Below the pieces are notes generated by a model, which was not told the DNA's origin, ran no database searches, and worked only from the letters and a program-made list of their open reading frames with translations. DNA of 64,000 nt. Source: Acidimicrobiia bacterium (GTDB lineage Bacteria; Actinomycetota; Acidimicrobiia; Acidimicrobiales; Aldehydirespiratoraceae). Shown here one piece after another: positions 1-7,479 of the stretch; position 1 is the stretch's first letter; each line of letters opens with the position of its first letter. The DNA is taken from contig JAJEHD010000021.1 in assembly GCA_022819505.1 (NCBI GenBank), positions 160,776 through 224,775 on the forward strand, written 5' to 3'. The position numbers were made by a program, and so were the translations under genes.

Positions 1-1
1 C

Positions 2-556
2 CTCGACCGTGTGGGGCTCACCGCGGCCCAGGCCGGCAGCCTGCCCCACGAACTGTCGGGCGGTCAGCTCCAGAGGGTCGGTATCGCCCGGGCCCTGGTG
101 CTCGATCCTCGCCTCGTCGTCTGTGACGAGCCCGTGTCGGCCCTCGACGTGTCGATCCAGGCTCAGATCATCAACCTGCTGCTGGACCTGCAGGCCGAGC
201 GCGGTCTCGCCTACCTGTTCATCGCCCACGATCTGGCGCTGGTGCGGCACATCTCGGACCGGGTCGCGGTCATGTACCTGGGCCGCATCGTCGAGTCGGC
301 CCCGGCCGGGGAGTTGTTCGACAGTCCGGCCCACCCCTACACGCGGGCGCTGCTGTCGGCTGTCCCCGCGGATCATCCCGCCGCGGCCAGGCAGCGCATA
401 GTGCTGCGGGGCGAGATCCCCAGCGCCTCCGCGCCGCCGACGGGCTGCCCGTTCGCCCCCAGATGCCCCGACGCGATGGCCAGGTGCAGCGAGCAGGCGC
501 CCGAGTTCAGAGAGATCGCCCCCGGCCGCTGGGCCGCCTGCTTCCTCAATGACTGA
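2..556 (+). CDS. Oligopeptide/dipeptide ABC transporter ATP-binding protein, C-terminal part (5' end outside window)
   Basis: C-terminal 184 residues of a DppF/OppF-type ATPase that energises peptide (or nickel-peptide) import at the cytoplasmic membrane. The ABC signature LSGGQLQRVGIARAL, the Walker B LVVCDEPVSALD and the H-loop IAHDL are all visible. They are followed by the family's C-terminal oligopeptide domain with the Cys-containing stretch TGCPFAPRCPDAMARC. The Walker A part lies upstream of the window, so the gene is cut by the window edge and is not broken. It ends inside the start of the CooC-like gene that follows (8-base overlap), which suggests cotranscription. Dpp-like systems can carry nickel, which would fit CooC neighbours, but the substrate cannot be told from this fragment. 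Confidence 0.9.
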   Translation, partial: LDRVGLTAAQAGSLPHELSGGQLQRVGIARALVLDPRLVVCDEPVSALDVSIQAQIINLLLDLQAERGLAYLFIAHDLALVRHISDRVAVMYLGRIVESAPAGELFDSPAHPYTRALLSAVPADHPAAARQRIVLRGEIPSASAPPTGCPFAPRCPDAMARCSEQAPEFREIAPGRWAACFLND

Positions 557-1379
557 GGCGCGACCGAAGGATGAGACGGTCTCCCTGGCAGAATCGACGT
601 CGATGATCCGGGTGGCGTTCGTCGGCAAGGGGGGCGCGGGCAAGTCGACCGTCGCGGGCACGTTCGCCCGGCTGCTGGCCCGCCGCGACCAGCCCGTGCT
701 CGCGCTCGACTCCGATCCGATGCCGGGGCTCCCCTACTCCCTGGGCGTGGGAGTGGACGATCATCCGATACCCGACGACGTGGTCTTCGCCGGCCCGGAG
801 GGGGGACCCCGATGGGTGCTTCGTCCCGGCCTGGACGCGGCCGCCATCGTGGACCGGCACGCGGCGCGGTGCCCCGACGGTGTCCGCTACCTGCAGTTCG
901 GCAACCTGTGGGGCCCCGTGACCCGGCTCCAGCAGGCCCAGCACGCCTGGAGCCAGGTGGTCGCCGAACTCGACCGGGACGCGTGGCACCTGGTCGGCGA
1001 CCTGCCCGGCGGCACCCGTCAGGCCATGTTCGGCTGGGGCAAGTACGCCGACACCGTGTGCGTGGTGGTCGAGCCGACCGTCAAGTCGATGCACACGGCT
1101 AGACGCCTGCTGACCCTCCCCGAGGCCAGGTGGGGACCCTCACGTCTCGTTCTCGTCGTCAACAAGGCCCGCAACGGCTCCGACGCGGACCGCGTCTCGG
1201 ATCGGCTGGGCCTGGAGCCTGCCGCGGTCGTCCCCCACGACAGCACCGCCGGAAGCGCCGACCGCCGCGGCGCCGCTCCGCTGGACTCCGCTCCCGGAGG
1301 CCCGCTGGCCGTAGCCGTGGATGGCTTGGTCGACCAGGTCGTGTCGCTCTATGGTCTCGACCGGGAGGTGACGCAATGA
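549..1379 (+). CDS. CooC-like/MinD-family P-loop ATPase, copy 1 (no CxC motif)
   Basis: Deviant-Walker P-loop ATPase of the CooC/MinD/ParA group. The P-loop GKGGAGKST lies about 8 residues after an internal Met at 603, and later come EPTVKSMHTARRL and VVNKARNG, the two conserved segments of CooC. CooC proteins insert nickel into carbon monoxide dehydrogenase. Where CooC carries Cys-x-Cys this copy reads GNLWGPVTRL, so it lacks the metal-binding pair. It may be a regulatory or heterodimer partner of the downstream copy. The 549 start overlaps the preceding gene. The 603 start (MIRVAFVGKGG) matches the N-terminus of the paralogue better, so the start is open. Its stop overlaps the next start (ATGA). 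The metal-insertion role is inference. Confidence 0.85.
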   Translation: MTEARPKDETVSLAESTSMIRVAFVGKGGAGKSTVAGTFARLLARRDQPVLALDSDPMPGLPYSLGVGVDDHPIPDDVVFAGPEGGPRWVLRPGLDAAAIVDRHAARCPDGVRYLQFGNLWGPVTRLQQAQHAWSQVVAELDRDAWHLVGDLPGGTRQAMFGWGKYADTVCVVVEPTVKSMHTARRLLTLPEARWGPSRLVLVVNKARNGSDADRVSDRLGLEPAAVVPHDSTAGSADRRGAAPLDSAPGGPLAVAVDGLVDQVVSLYGLDREVTQ

Positions 1380-2110
1380 AGATCGCCGTCGTGGGCAAGG
1401 GTGGGGCCGGCAAGACCACCACCAGCGCGGTGCTGGCCCGCACCTTGGGCCGCCGGGGCGCCCGCGTGGTCGCCCTCGACTGCGACACCAATCCCAACCT
1501 GGGCCTGTCGCTGGGAGTGGGCGACTCCGAGACGGAGCGGCTCGTGACCCTGCGCGAGGAGGTCGACGAGGGTGAAGGCGCGCATGCGCCGACCTGGGAC
1601 GACATCCTCGACCGCTACGGCGCCGACGCCCCCGACGGGGTGCGCCTCTCGGTGATCACCCGCATCGAGAATCCCGAGCCCGGTTGACCTTGATGCGGCC
1701 TGTCGGCCGAGCAGTTGCTCGGCTCCGTGAATGACGACGCCACCACAGTCGTGGCTGACCTCGAAGCCGGGATCGGCACCCTGACCCGGCTGGCCAGCGC
1801 GTCGGTGGACGCCACCGTCGTGGTGGTGGAGCCGACGCTGCGCTCGATCGACGTGGCCCGCCGGGCCGTCGCGGTCGCTGACGAGCAGCGCCAGGGCCGG
1901 GTGGTGGTCGTCGCCAACAAGGTCAGCGACGACGACGACCGGGCCCGCATCCGGGAGGCCTTCGGCGACCGGGCGCTGGTGGTGGTCCCCGATGATCCAG
2001 CGGTCGACGCCGCCGACCGGCTCGGGGTGTCGCCGGTCGACCACGAGCCCGGCGCCCCCGCCGTGGCCGCATTGGAGAGCCTTGTCGAAGCGCTGGGCCT
2101 TGCTAGCTGA
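1376..2110 (+). CDS. cooC: CooC-like ATPase, copy 2: predicted selenoprotein with two in-frame TGA codons (Sec-Pro-Sec-Cys)
   Basis: The frame is open from ATG 1376 to TGA 2108-2110 (244 residues) except for TGA at 1685-1687 (residue 104) and 1691-1693 (residue 106). Homology continues in the same frame on both sides, so this is not a frameshift. Before the codons lie the P-loop GKGGAGKTT (residues 7-15) and the stretch IENPEPG. After them lie CGLSAEQLLGSV, VVADLEAGIGTLTRL, EPTLRSIDVARR and VVANKVSDDDD, all typical of CooC. In Carboxydothermus CooC the dimer-bridging metal is held by Cys112-x-Cys114, and the two TGAs fall at that place. A perfect hairpin follows at 1706-1723. The window also encodes tRNA-Sec and YqeC. 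The alternative is a pseudogene or an assembly error, but two hits on exactly the two ligand positions would be a coincidence. Nickel handling is family knowledge; Sec insertion is inference. Confidence 0.8.
1706..1723 (+). promoter_or_regulatory. Candidate bacterial SECIS hairpin
   Basis: GCCGAGC (1706-1712), loop AGTT (1713-1716) and GCTCGGC (1717-1723) form a perfect 7-bp stem, extendable by one G-U pair. Counting from the last base of each TGA, 25 bases (first) and 19 bases (second) separate it from the apical loop. Both lie inside the 16-37 base range described for bacterial SECIS elements, and the loop has the expected G near its start followed by U. The hairpin lies within coding sequence, as bacterial SECIS elements do. 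High-GC coding DNA forms chance hairpins, so this is support and not proof. Confidence 0.6.
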
Positions 2111-2205
2111 ACTGGACCGCTTCCCTGCTCGCAAGCGACCGGACTAGATGCGGATTGCACCTAGACGCGACTATGATCCGCACAACCCACGGATAGGAGT
2201 TGGCC

Positions 2206-2454
2206 ATGTGGCTGTGGTGGATCGGCAACGCAGTGCTGCTACTGGCTGTCGTGCCCGTCGTGCTGCTGCTGGCCAACCGGGTGATCAGGCCCGCGCTGGA
2301 GATCAAGCGCTACGCCGACGACATCCTCGAGCACGGCGTCGGCCTCACCAAGAACCTGGAGCCGGTGCCGGCGGTGGCCGACACCCGCGACCTGGTCTCC
2401 GCGGCCAAGGGCCTCGCCGTTCGCTACGTCACCGCCGCCGGGCCGCTGCTATGA
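2206..2454 (+). CDS. Small membrane-anchored protein, unknown function
   Basis: 82 residues with one N-terminal membrane segment (WIGNAVLLLAVVPVVLLL) and a charged cytoplasmic tail. ATG 2206 is chosen over a TTG two codons earlier because GGATAGGAG at 2191-2199 sits at ribosome-binding distance. It starts 95 bases after the CooC-like gene and is followed 16 bases later by a second small membrane protein, so the two are probably cotranscribed. The tail (PALEIKRYADDILEHGVG) is helical and amphipathic. I do not recognise a named family. Confidence 0.65.
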   Translation: MWLWWIGNAVLLLAVVPVVLLLANRVIRPALEIKRYADDILEHGVGLTKNLEPVPAVADTRDLVSAAKGLAVRYVTAAGPLL

Positions 2455-2470
2455 CGGGAGGAGCTGTCTG

Positions 2471-2731
2471 ATGCCTGCCGCCGCGATCGTCACCATCGTG
2501 ATCGCCCTCGTGATCGCGGCCGCGCTGGCCTACTACCTGACGCGGGTCGTGATCGTGCTGCGGGCCGTCAACGACTCGCTGGGCAAGATCACCTTCGGCG
2601 TGCGCTCCATCGCCCACCGCACGGAGCCGCTGGGAGAGTTGCTGACCCCGGTGAAGACCGATCTCGAGGCGGTCGCCGACACGCTGGAAGCGGTGGCGGC
2701 CAGCCTCGCCCCCGAGTCCCAGGCCAGTTAG
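2471..2731 (+). CDS. Small membrane protein, DUF948-like
   Basis: 86 residues: one N-terminal membrane helix (AIVTIVIALVIAAALAYYL), then a long amphipathic region (VNDSLGKITFGVRSI, then VKTDLEAVADTLEAVAASL) with heptad character. This layout resembles small DUF948-type proteins, but similarity is judged by eye only. AGGAG at 2458-2462 (GGGAGGAGCTG) precedes ATG 2471. It is in one row with the preceding membrane protein and the DUF1059 gene that follows. Confidence 0.65.
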   Translation: MPAAAIVTIVIALVIAAALAYYLTRVVIVLRAVNDSLGKITFGVRSIAHRTEPLGELLTPVKTDLEAVADTLEAVAASLAPESQAS

Positions 2732-2742
2732 GGAGCAACCGG

Positions 2743-2919
2743 ATGGCGCTTGAGTTCGCATGCAGCCGGGTCGGAGTCACCGACTGCAGGACGGTCGCGG
2801 TGGCCGACACCGCGGAGGAGCTGCTGGCCGCGGTGGCCCAGCACGCCAGAGACGCTCACAACGTGGAGCTCAACGGCACCCTGATCGACTACGCGCTGAC
2901 AACGGTCCGGGAAGTCTGA
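2743..2919 (+). CDS. DUF1059 family small protein
   Basis: 58 residues from ATG 2743 to TGA 2919, with GGGAG about 7 bases upstream. The pattern FACSRVGVTDCRTVAVADTA, then EELLAAVAQHARDAH and a closing short helix, matches DUF1059, whose members show paired Cys, a beta-hairpin and the HA.D.H motif. The family has no settled function; metal binding by the Cys/His residues is possible. It lies 11 bases after the small membrane protein gene and ends ten bases before the convergent methyltransferase. Confidence 0.7.
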   Translation: MALEFACSRVGVTDCRTVAVADTAEELLAAVAQHARDAHNVELNGTLIDYALTTVREV

Positions 2920-2928
2920 CCGCCTAGC

Positions 2929-3723
2929 TCAGCGGCGGACGTCCCACCAGATGGTGACCCGCTCGCGCGGGAAGGGCACGTCGGCAACCAGTTCCGCCAC
3001 CTCGGGCTCGCGTTCGGGCGGCAGGCAGAGGTTGCGGCACCACTGGGGTGCCTCGAACTCGCGGCGCACCGCGGCCCGCGGATCCTCGGGCAGGAGCGAC
3101 TCCTCGGCGACGGGGTGCAGGCCGGTCTCGGCGATGGCCTCCACCGCGGTGGCCGCGGTGGGCTCGTGGGGTCGTTCCAGGTTCCAGAAGTGGCGCCACA
3201 GCATGCGGCGGCGGTCCTGGGGGTGCTTCGGGGTGATCTCGATCACGACCCGGCGGCGCGCGTGGGTGTCCAGCGCGGCCACGAAGGACGGGACGTCGGT
3301 CACGTTGTAGAGCACGTTGTGGCACACCACCACGTCGGCGACCGGCACCTCGCCGGCCACCTCGGGCCACGAGCCGGCGTGCACCGAGGCGGCGATGCCG
3401 CGCTGCTGAGCGGTTGCCGCGAACAGCTCCAGCATGTTGTCCTGGCGGTCGGTTCCGATCACCTCGGTGGCCGGCGGCGCCACCGCGAAGGCCGCGGCCC
3501 CGCCCCCGCAGCCGACGTCCAGCACCGAGCCCCCGTTGCCCAGGGCCTCCGCCGCCCGTTGGTTCGACAGGGACCGCTCGAAGGTGCCGGGCTCGGGCGC
3601 GGCGAATATCTCCGGCGTGAACACGAAGGGCCGGCGAGGAGCCGAGCCGAGAATCTCGGCGGGGATGGCCCAGTCGGCCATCTGCCGCGCCCATCGCTCA
3701 GCTGCCGTCTCTCGCTGCGTCAT
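2929..3723 (-). CDS. Class I SAM-dependent methyltransferase
   Basis: 264 residues from ATG 3723; an upstream GTG at 3780 would add 19 residues of poor character. The SAM-binding motif I is SVLDVGCGGGAAAFAVA, followed by IGTDRQDNMLELF (motif with acidic ribose-binding residue) and VADVVVCHNVLYNVTD (motif IV). It fits methyltransferases of the Methyltransf_11/25 type acting on small molecules or protein. The substrate is unknown. Conserved Trp and Cys near the C-terminus (EAPQWCRNLCLPPERE) may help identify the orthologue group. It is convergent with the DUF1059 gene. Confidence 0.85.
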   Translation of the reverse strand: MTQRETAAERWARQMADWAIPAEILGSAPRRPFVFTPEIFAAPEPGTFERSLSNQRAAEALGNGGSVLDVGCGGGAAAFAVAPPATEVIGTDRQDNMLELFAATAQQRGIAASVHAGSWPEVAGEVPVADVVVCHNVLYNVTDVPSFVAALDTHARRRVVIEITPKHPQDRRRMLWRHFWNLERPHEPTAATAVEAIAETGLHPVAEESLLPEDPRAAVRREFEAPQWCRNLCLPPEREPEVAELVADVPFPRERVTIWWDVRR

Positions 3724-3817
3724 GCGCGCAGAACCTACTGGGGTCCGGTGGTGTTCCCCGCTCTTGTTCGCTTCGCTCACGGGCCGCTCGGGCCACGGCC
3801 TCGCTCGGCTCGGCCTC

Positions 3818-4483
3818 TTACCAGATGCGGCGGGCGGCCGCCCAGCGGCTCAACTCGTGACGGTTCGACAGCTGGAGCTTGCGCAGCACGGCCGAGGCGT
3901 GGGTCTCCACCGTCTTGATCGAGATGGTCAGCTGGCGGGCGATCTCCTTGTAGGTGTAGCCCCGGGCAAGGTGGCGCATAACCTCCCGCTCTCTGATGGT
4001 CAGCCGGTCGAGGTCCTCGTCGGACTCCGACCCGGCGACGGCCACAGCGTCGGCGGCGAATGCGTCAAGCACGAACCCGGCCAGGCGGGGCGAGAACACC
4101 GCGTCGCCGTCGCGCACCCGCAGGATCGCGTCCACCAGGTCCTCCCCGGAGATCGACTTGGTGACATAGCCACGGGCACCGGCCCGGACCACCGCGATCA
4201 CGTCGCTGGCGGCGTCGGAAACGGACAGGGCGAGGAACTTGGTATCGACGCCTGCCGCGGCCACCGACTCGATCACCTCGCGCCCCGACCCCGACGGCAG
4301 GTGCACGTCCAGCAGTACCACATCGGGGCTCCAGAGCTCGATGGCCTCCACCGCGGTGCCCACATCGTCGGCCTCGGCCACGACCGTCACCCGGTCTCCG
4401 ATCTCGGCCCGCACACCGCTGCGGAACAGCCGGTGGTCGTCAACGATCACCACCCGGGGAGGCGCAGCTGCCATGCCCGTCAC
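3818..4483 (-). CDS. NarL/FixJ-type response regulator (LuxR HTH)
   Basis: 221 residues. The receiver domain (VVIVDDHRLFRSGVRAEI) has its phosphorylated Asp in DVVLLDVHLP, and the Lys is in ARGYVTKSISGEDL. The C-terminal LuxR helix-turn-helix reads LTIREREVMRHLARGYTYKEIARQL then IKTVETHASAVLRKL. It lies about 100 bases downstream of, and on the same strand as, the PspC-type histidine kinase gene, its probable partner. Together with the PspC membrane proteins on the other strand this looks like a cell-envelope stress module similar in logic to LiaRS or PspC-based systems. That role is inference. Confidence 0.93.
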   Translation of the reverse strand: MTGMAAAPPRVVIVDDHRLFRSGVRAEIGDRVTVVAEADDVGTAVEAIELWSPDVVLLDVHLPSGSGREVIESVAAAGVDTKFLALSVSDAASDVIAVVRAGARGYVTKSISGEDLVDAILRVRDGDAVFSPRLAGFVLDAFAADAVAVAGSESDEDLDRLTIREREVMRHLARGYTYKEIARQLTISIKTVETHASAVLRKLQLSNRHELSRWAAARRIW

Positions 4484-4585
4484 GCTAGAGGCCCAACCGG
4501 ATCCTGGTTCCCGAAATCTGCATGGGTCTTGCCCCCATACGACGGCTTTCTCTACATATTTCGTGACGCAGCGGTTGCCCAGCCC

Positions 4586-5767
4586 TCAGGTCCGGGCCAG
4601 GTGCAGGCGCACCTCCGTGCCCTGCCCAGGAGCGCTGTTGATGTCGCAGCGGCCGCCCACCCGGTCGAGGCGGCCCTGGATCGAGTCGCGGATCCCGTGG
4701 GAGCCGTCCTCGACCGCTTCGGGATCGAATCCGACGCCCCGGTCGCGCACGAACACGTCCACCGCCTGCGGGGTGGCCTCCACGAACACCGAGACGGTCG
4801 GGCAGCCCGACCAGCGGGCCGCGTTGGTCATGGCCTCACCGGCCGCGGCCACCAGCGACTCCATCGCCGGGTCCAGCGCGGCGTCGCCCACGGCCACTAC
4901 CTCCATGACCACGCCGTGACGGTCCTCGACCACGCCAGCCAGGTGCTCGACCGCGGCCCGGACCGTGTCCTGGACCGGCCCCGAACCACCGCCGTAGAGC
5001 CAGCCTCGCAGTTCCCGCTCCTGGCGCCGGGCGAGCGCGGCCATCCGGGCCGGGTCGTCGGACCGCTGCACCAGCGACAGGGTTTGCAGCACCGAGTCAT
5101 GCAGGTGGGCGGCCATCTCGGCCCGCTCGTCGGCCCGGATGCGGCGCTGGCGCTCCTCGCGCCGGTCCCGGGCCAGCACGGCCACCCACGGCCCACCGAT
5201 CAGGGCCAGCCCGCCCACCACCAGCCCGCCCGACAGCAGGCTGTCGCGCACCGTGGACAGTGACAGGTTTGCCGCGGCGATGGCCCCGATGCCCAGCGCG
5301 AGCAGGAGCGTTCCCGCCGCGATGCGTACTGCGGCAGCCCGGCCGATGCCGGCCGCGGGCTGCACCCTCCAGATGACGATCCCCAGCCCGAAGGCCACAC
5401 ACAGCGCAGGCCAGATGAGAGTGTCGGGCAGTGCGAGGCCGAAGTGGCGCACCAGCAGCACCGTCCCGACAACGATCAGCGCCATCCCCACGGCCCGCCG
5501 GGTGGCCGTTCCTGCCGGTCGCGGGGCATCCGCCGGTCGCGGGGCATCCGCCGGTCCCGCACCCGCGGCGGGTGCGTCGGCTCGGGGCAGCAGGATCCAT
5601 GCCACCAAGTAGAGGGGCACCCCGACCCAGGCCAGTGCCAGAGCCACGAAGGCGATCCTCACGATGGTCGTGTCGATCCCGAGGCGGGCCCCTACCCCAC
5701 CGCACACGCCCGCGATCACCCGGTCGGTACGGGATCTGATCGGCCAGCCGGCACGGGTTGGTGCCAT
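4586..5767 (-). CDS. PspC-domain sensor histidine kinase (HisKA_3 type)
   Basis: About 393 residues from ATG 5767 (an upstream ATG at 5803 is possible). The N-terminal PspC domain (RTDRVIAGVCGGVGARLGID, then a membrane pair) is followed by four or more hydrophobic segments. The dimerisation/phosphoacceptor segment is AEMAAHLHDSVLQTLSLVQR, with His in the HDSVLQTL motif typical of NarX/LiaS-like kinases. The ATPase part shows GEAMTNAARWSG (N box) and VFVRDRGVGFD (G1 box). A Pro/Ala/Asp-rich linker with a short repeated DAPRPA unit separates the first membrane part. It is transcribed with the downstream NarL-type regulator and divergently from the PspC protein at 5898. Confidence 0.9.
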   Translation of the reverse strand: MAPTRAGWPIRSRTDRVIAGVCGGVGARLGIDTTIVRIAFVALALAWVGVPLYLVAWILLPRADAPAAGAGPADAPRPADAPRPAGTATRRAVGMALIVVGTVLLVRHFGLALPDTLIWPALCVAFGLGIVIWRVQPAAGIGRAAAVRIAAGTLLLALGIGAIAAANLSLSTVRDSLLSGGLVVGGLALIGGPWVAVLARDRREERQRRIRADERAEMAAHLHDSVLQTLSLVQRSDDPARMAALARRQERELRGWLYGGGSGPVQDTVRAAVEHLAGVVEDRHGVVMEVVAVGDAALDPAMESLVAAAGEAMTNAARWSGCPTVSVFVEATPQAVDVFVRDRGVGFDPEAVEDGSHGIRDSIQGRLDRVGGRCDINSAPGQGTEVRLHLART

Positions 5768-5897
5768 GGGAGAGATGATGACACGACGGCACCGGGTCGG
5801 CACCGGGTACCTCCCCCGATACGGGCGACCGCCCTAGGGGAAACTTCAGGGACATACCCCATTTGGCTTCTCCGGTCCCGGGCACACACTGGAGCCC

Positions 5898-7187
5898 ATG
5901 CCCGAAGAGCAGCGGCCCGGCGCCGAGGATCCGAGTCCCGGCGAGTATCAGGACGAAGCGACTCCGCACGCCGCGACCGAGGACGCCGGTACCGAGGACG
6001 CCGGAGCCAAGCGCCGCACTCTCTGCCGCAGTTCCACCGACAAGGTGATCGCCGGCGTCGCCGGCGGCATCGGCGCCTACTTCGGCATCGACGCGGTGAT
6101 CGTGAGGATCGCCTTCATCGTGCTGACGTTCCTGGGAGGCGCAGGTCCGTTTCTCTACCTGATCGGCTGGCTGGCCCTGCCCAAGGAGGACGAGCCCAGC
6201 ATCGTCGCCAGGGCTCTGGGGGGAGACTCGCCCCATCGCTTCCGCAGCCTGATGGCCGTCGTCCTGATCGGCTTCGGTCTGCTGATCACCGCAAATCTCA
6301 GCGGCAGCCTCTTCGGCTTGTTCGTCGACGTGTGGAAGATCGCTCCCTATCTGGCTCTCCTTCTCATCGCCGCCGGCGTGGCCCTGGTGCTCTGGCCCGG
6401 ACCCACCGGTCGGCACAAGCCCACTCCGGCCCCCCGGCCGTCGCCGTCGGCGCCGCCCCCAGCGCCTCTTCCCTCCACGGCTGCGGCGGCCGGGCCGGAG
6501 TGGCCGCCTCCCCCCACAGCGGCGGCGAGACGGCACCGCGGCCGCTCCCTCATCGGCTCGCTCACGGTCGCCGTGCTGTTCGTGTACACGGGCACAGCGG
6601 TGATGCTGGAGCGCCTTGACGCGGTGGACGTCGATCTCGGCGTGTTCTTCGCCGTCGCGCTGGTCATCACCGGCGCCGGCTTGCTGGCATCGGCGTTCGC
6701 CCGCCCGGCCCGGGGACTGATCGTGCTCGGGCTGGTCCTCTCAGCGCCCCTGCTGTTGTTCGTGGCTGTGGACGTGCCGGGGGCAGGGATAGGCGAGGCT
6801 CGGGTGCGTGTCGTCGATGTCGACGAACTGGAGGACGAGTACCGCTACGGCATCGGTCAGTTGACCGTGGACCTGCGCGACCTCGACCCCGACCGCACTG
6901 ACCACTCCGTGGATCTGAGCCTCGCCGTCGGCGAGTTGCGGGTGTACGTGCCTGAGAGCATCTCCACGACCGCCGACATCGACGTGCGAGCCGGAAACAT
7001 CAGGGTGTGGTCCGGATACACCTGGTACAGCTGGGAAGACAGCGAGGACGGCCTCGACATCAGTCGCACGATCACCGTGCCCGTGCAGGGCGAGACGACC
7101 GGTGAACTGCGTCTGGACATCGATGTGGGCATCGGCGAGGCCGAGATCATCACCGTGCCCGCCTCCATCGAGGGATCCAACAGATGA
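5898..7187 (+). CDS. PspC-domain membrane protein with C-terminal LiaF-like domain
   Basis: 429 residues. An acidic N-terminal tail is followed by a PspC domain (STDKVIAGVAGGIGAYFGID) and about six hydrophobic segments, including LYLIGWLALP, FRSLMAVVLIGFGLLI and IAPYLALLLIAAGVALVLW. A Pro-rich linker follows (residues about 175-215). The C-terminal soluble region (YRYGIGQLTVDLRDL, LAVGELRVYVPESIS, DIDVRAGNIRVWSG) resembles the beta-rich LiaF/DUF2154 domain that senses envelope stress. It is divergent from the PspC kinase, so the four genes form one signalling locus. The start follows TGGAGC at 5889-5894. It overlaps the next gene by four bases (ATGA). Confidence 0.85.
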   Translation: MPEEQRPGAEDPSPGEYQDEATPHAATEDAGTEDAGAKRRTLCRSSTDKVIAGVAGGIGAYFGIDAVIVRIAFIVLTFLGGAGPFLYLIGWLALPKEDEPSIVARALGGDSPHRFRSLMAVVLIGFGLLITANLSGSLFGLFVDVWKIAPYLALLLIAAGVALVLWPGPTGRHKPTPAPRPSPSAPPPAPLPSTAAAAGPEWPPPPTAAARRHRGRSLIGSLTVAVLFVYTGTAVMLERLDAVDVDLGVFFAVALVITGAGLLASAFARPARGLIVLGLVLSAPLLLFVAVDVPGAGIGEARVRVVDVDELEDEYRYGIGQLTVDLRDLDPDRTDHSVDLSLAVGELRVYVPESISTTADIDVRAGNIRVWSGYTWYSWEDSEDGLDISRTITVPVQGETTGELRLDIDVGIGEAEIITVPASIEGSNR

Positions 7188-7444
7188 GCTACCAGGAGAC
7201 CGGCATGCCCGACAACGACACCGTAGAGCCGCCGTCCAATCGCTGGGGCACCGGTCGCATCGACGCTGTCTCCGTGGTGACCGGTGTGCTGTTCATCGCG
7301 ATCGCCGTGCTGGCGCTGGCCGACCGGTTCTGGGCGGAGATCGATCCGGTGCTCGTGGTCGGAGGGGCCATCATCGTCATCGGCGCGGCCATGATCGCAG
7401 GGGTGATCCGCCGCGGGCGGCGAGGCGACCAGCCCGAATCGTGA
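7184..7444 (+). CDS. Small two-helix membrane protein of the PspC locus
   Basis: 86 residues; a polar N-terminus precedes two membrane segments (IDAVSVVTGVLFIAIAVLALAD and IDPVLVVGGAIIVIGAAMIAGVI) and a basic C-terminal tail. Translation is coupled to the PspC/LiaF-like gene by an ATGA overlap. Probably an accessory subunit of the same membrane stress module; no specific family recognised. Confidence 0.7.
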   Translation: MSYQETGMPDNDTVEPPSNRWGTGRIDAVSVVTGVLFIAIAVLALADRFWAEIDPVLVVGGAIIVIGAAMIAGVIRRGRRGDQPES

Positions 7445-7479
7445 CACCCGGCCAGATGACGGGAACCCGCCGGAGAGTC

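Noticed and set aside
1130..1687. A 185-residue frame ending at TGA 1687 and a separate 131-residue frame from 1715 as two genes
   Set aside because: Both lie in the same frame as ATG 1376 and together make one CooC-like protein. The first is extended upstream only by shadow sequence, and the TTG at 1715 has no ribosome-binding site.
2156..2177. Promoter with TTGCAC and TATGAT before the small membrane gene
   Set aside because: The spacing is only 10 bases, too short for a sigma-70 promoter. The -10-like box alone is not enough.
3434..5263. 609-residue open frame on the plus strand
   Set aside because: Antisense to the methyltransferase, response regulator and kinase, which have clear domains. 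Its composition (His, Arg, Gly, Pro) is that of a GC-rich shadow.
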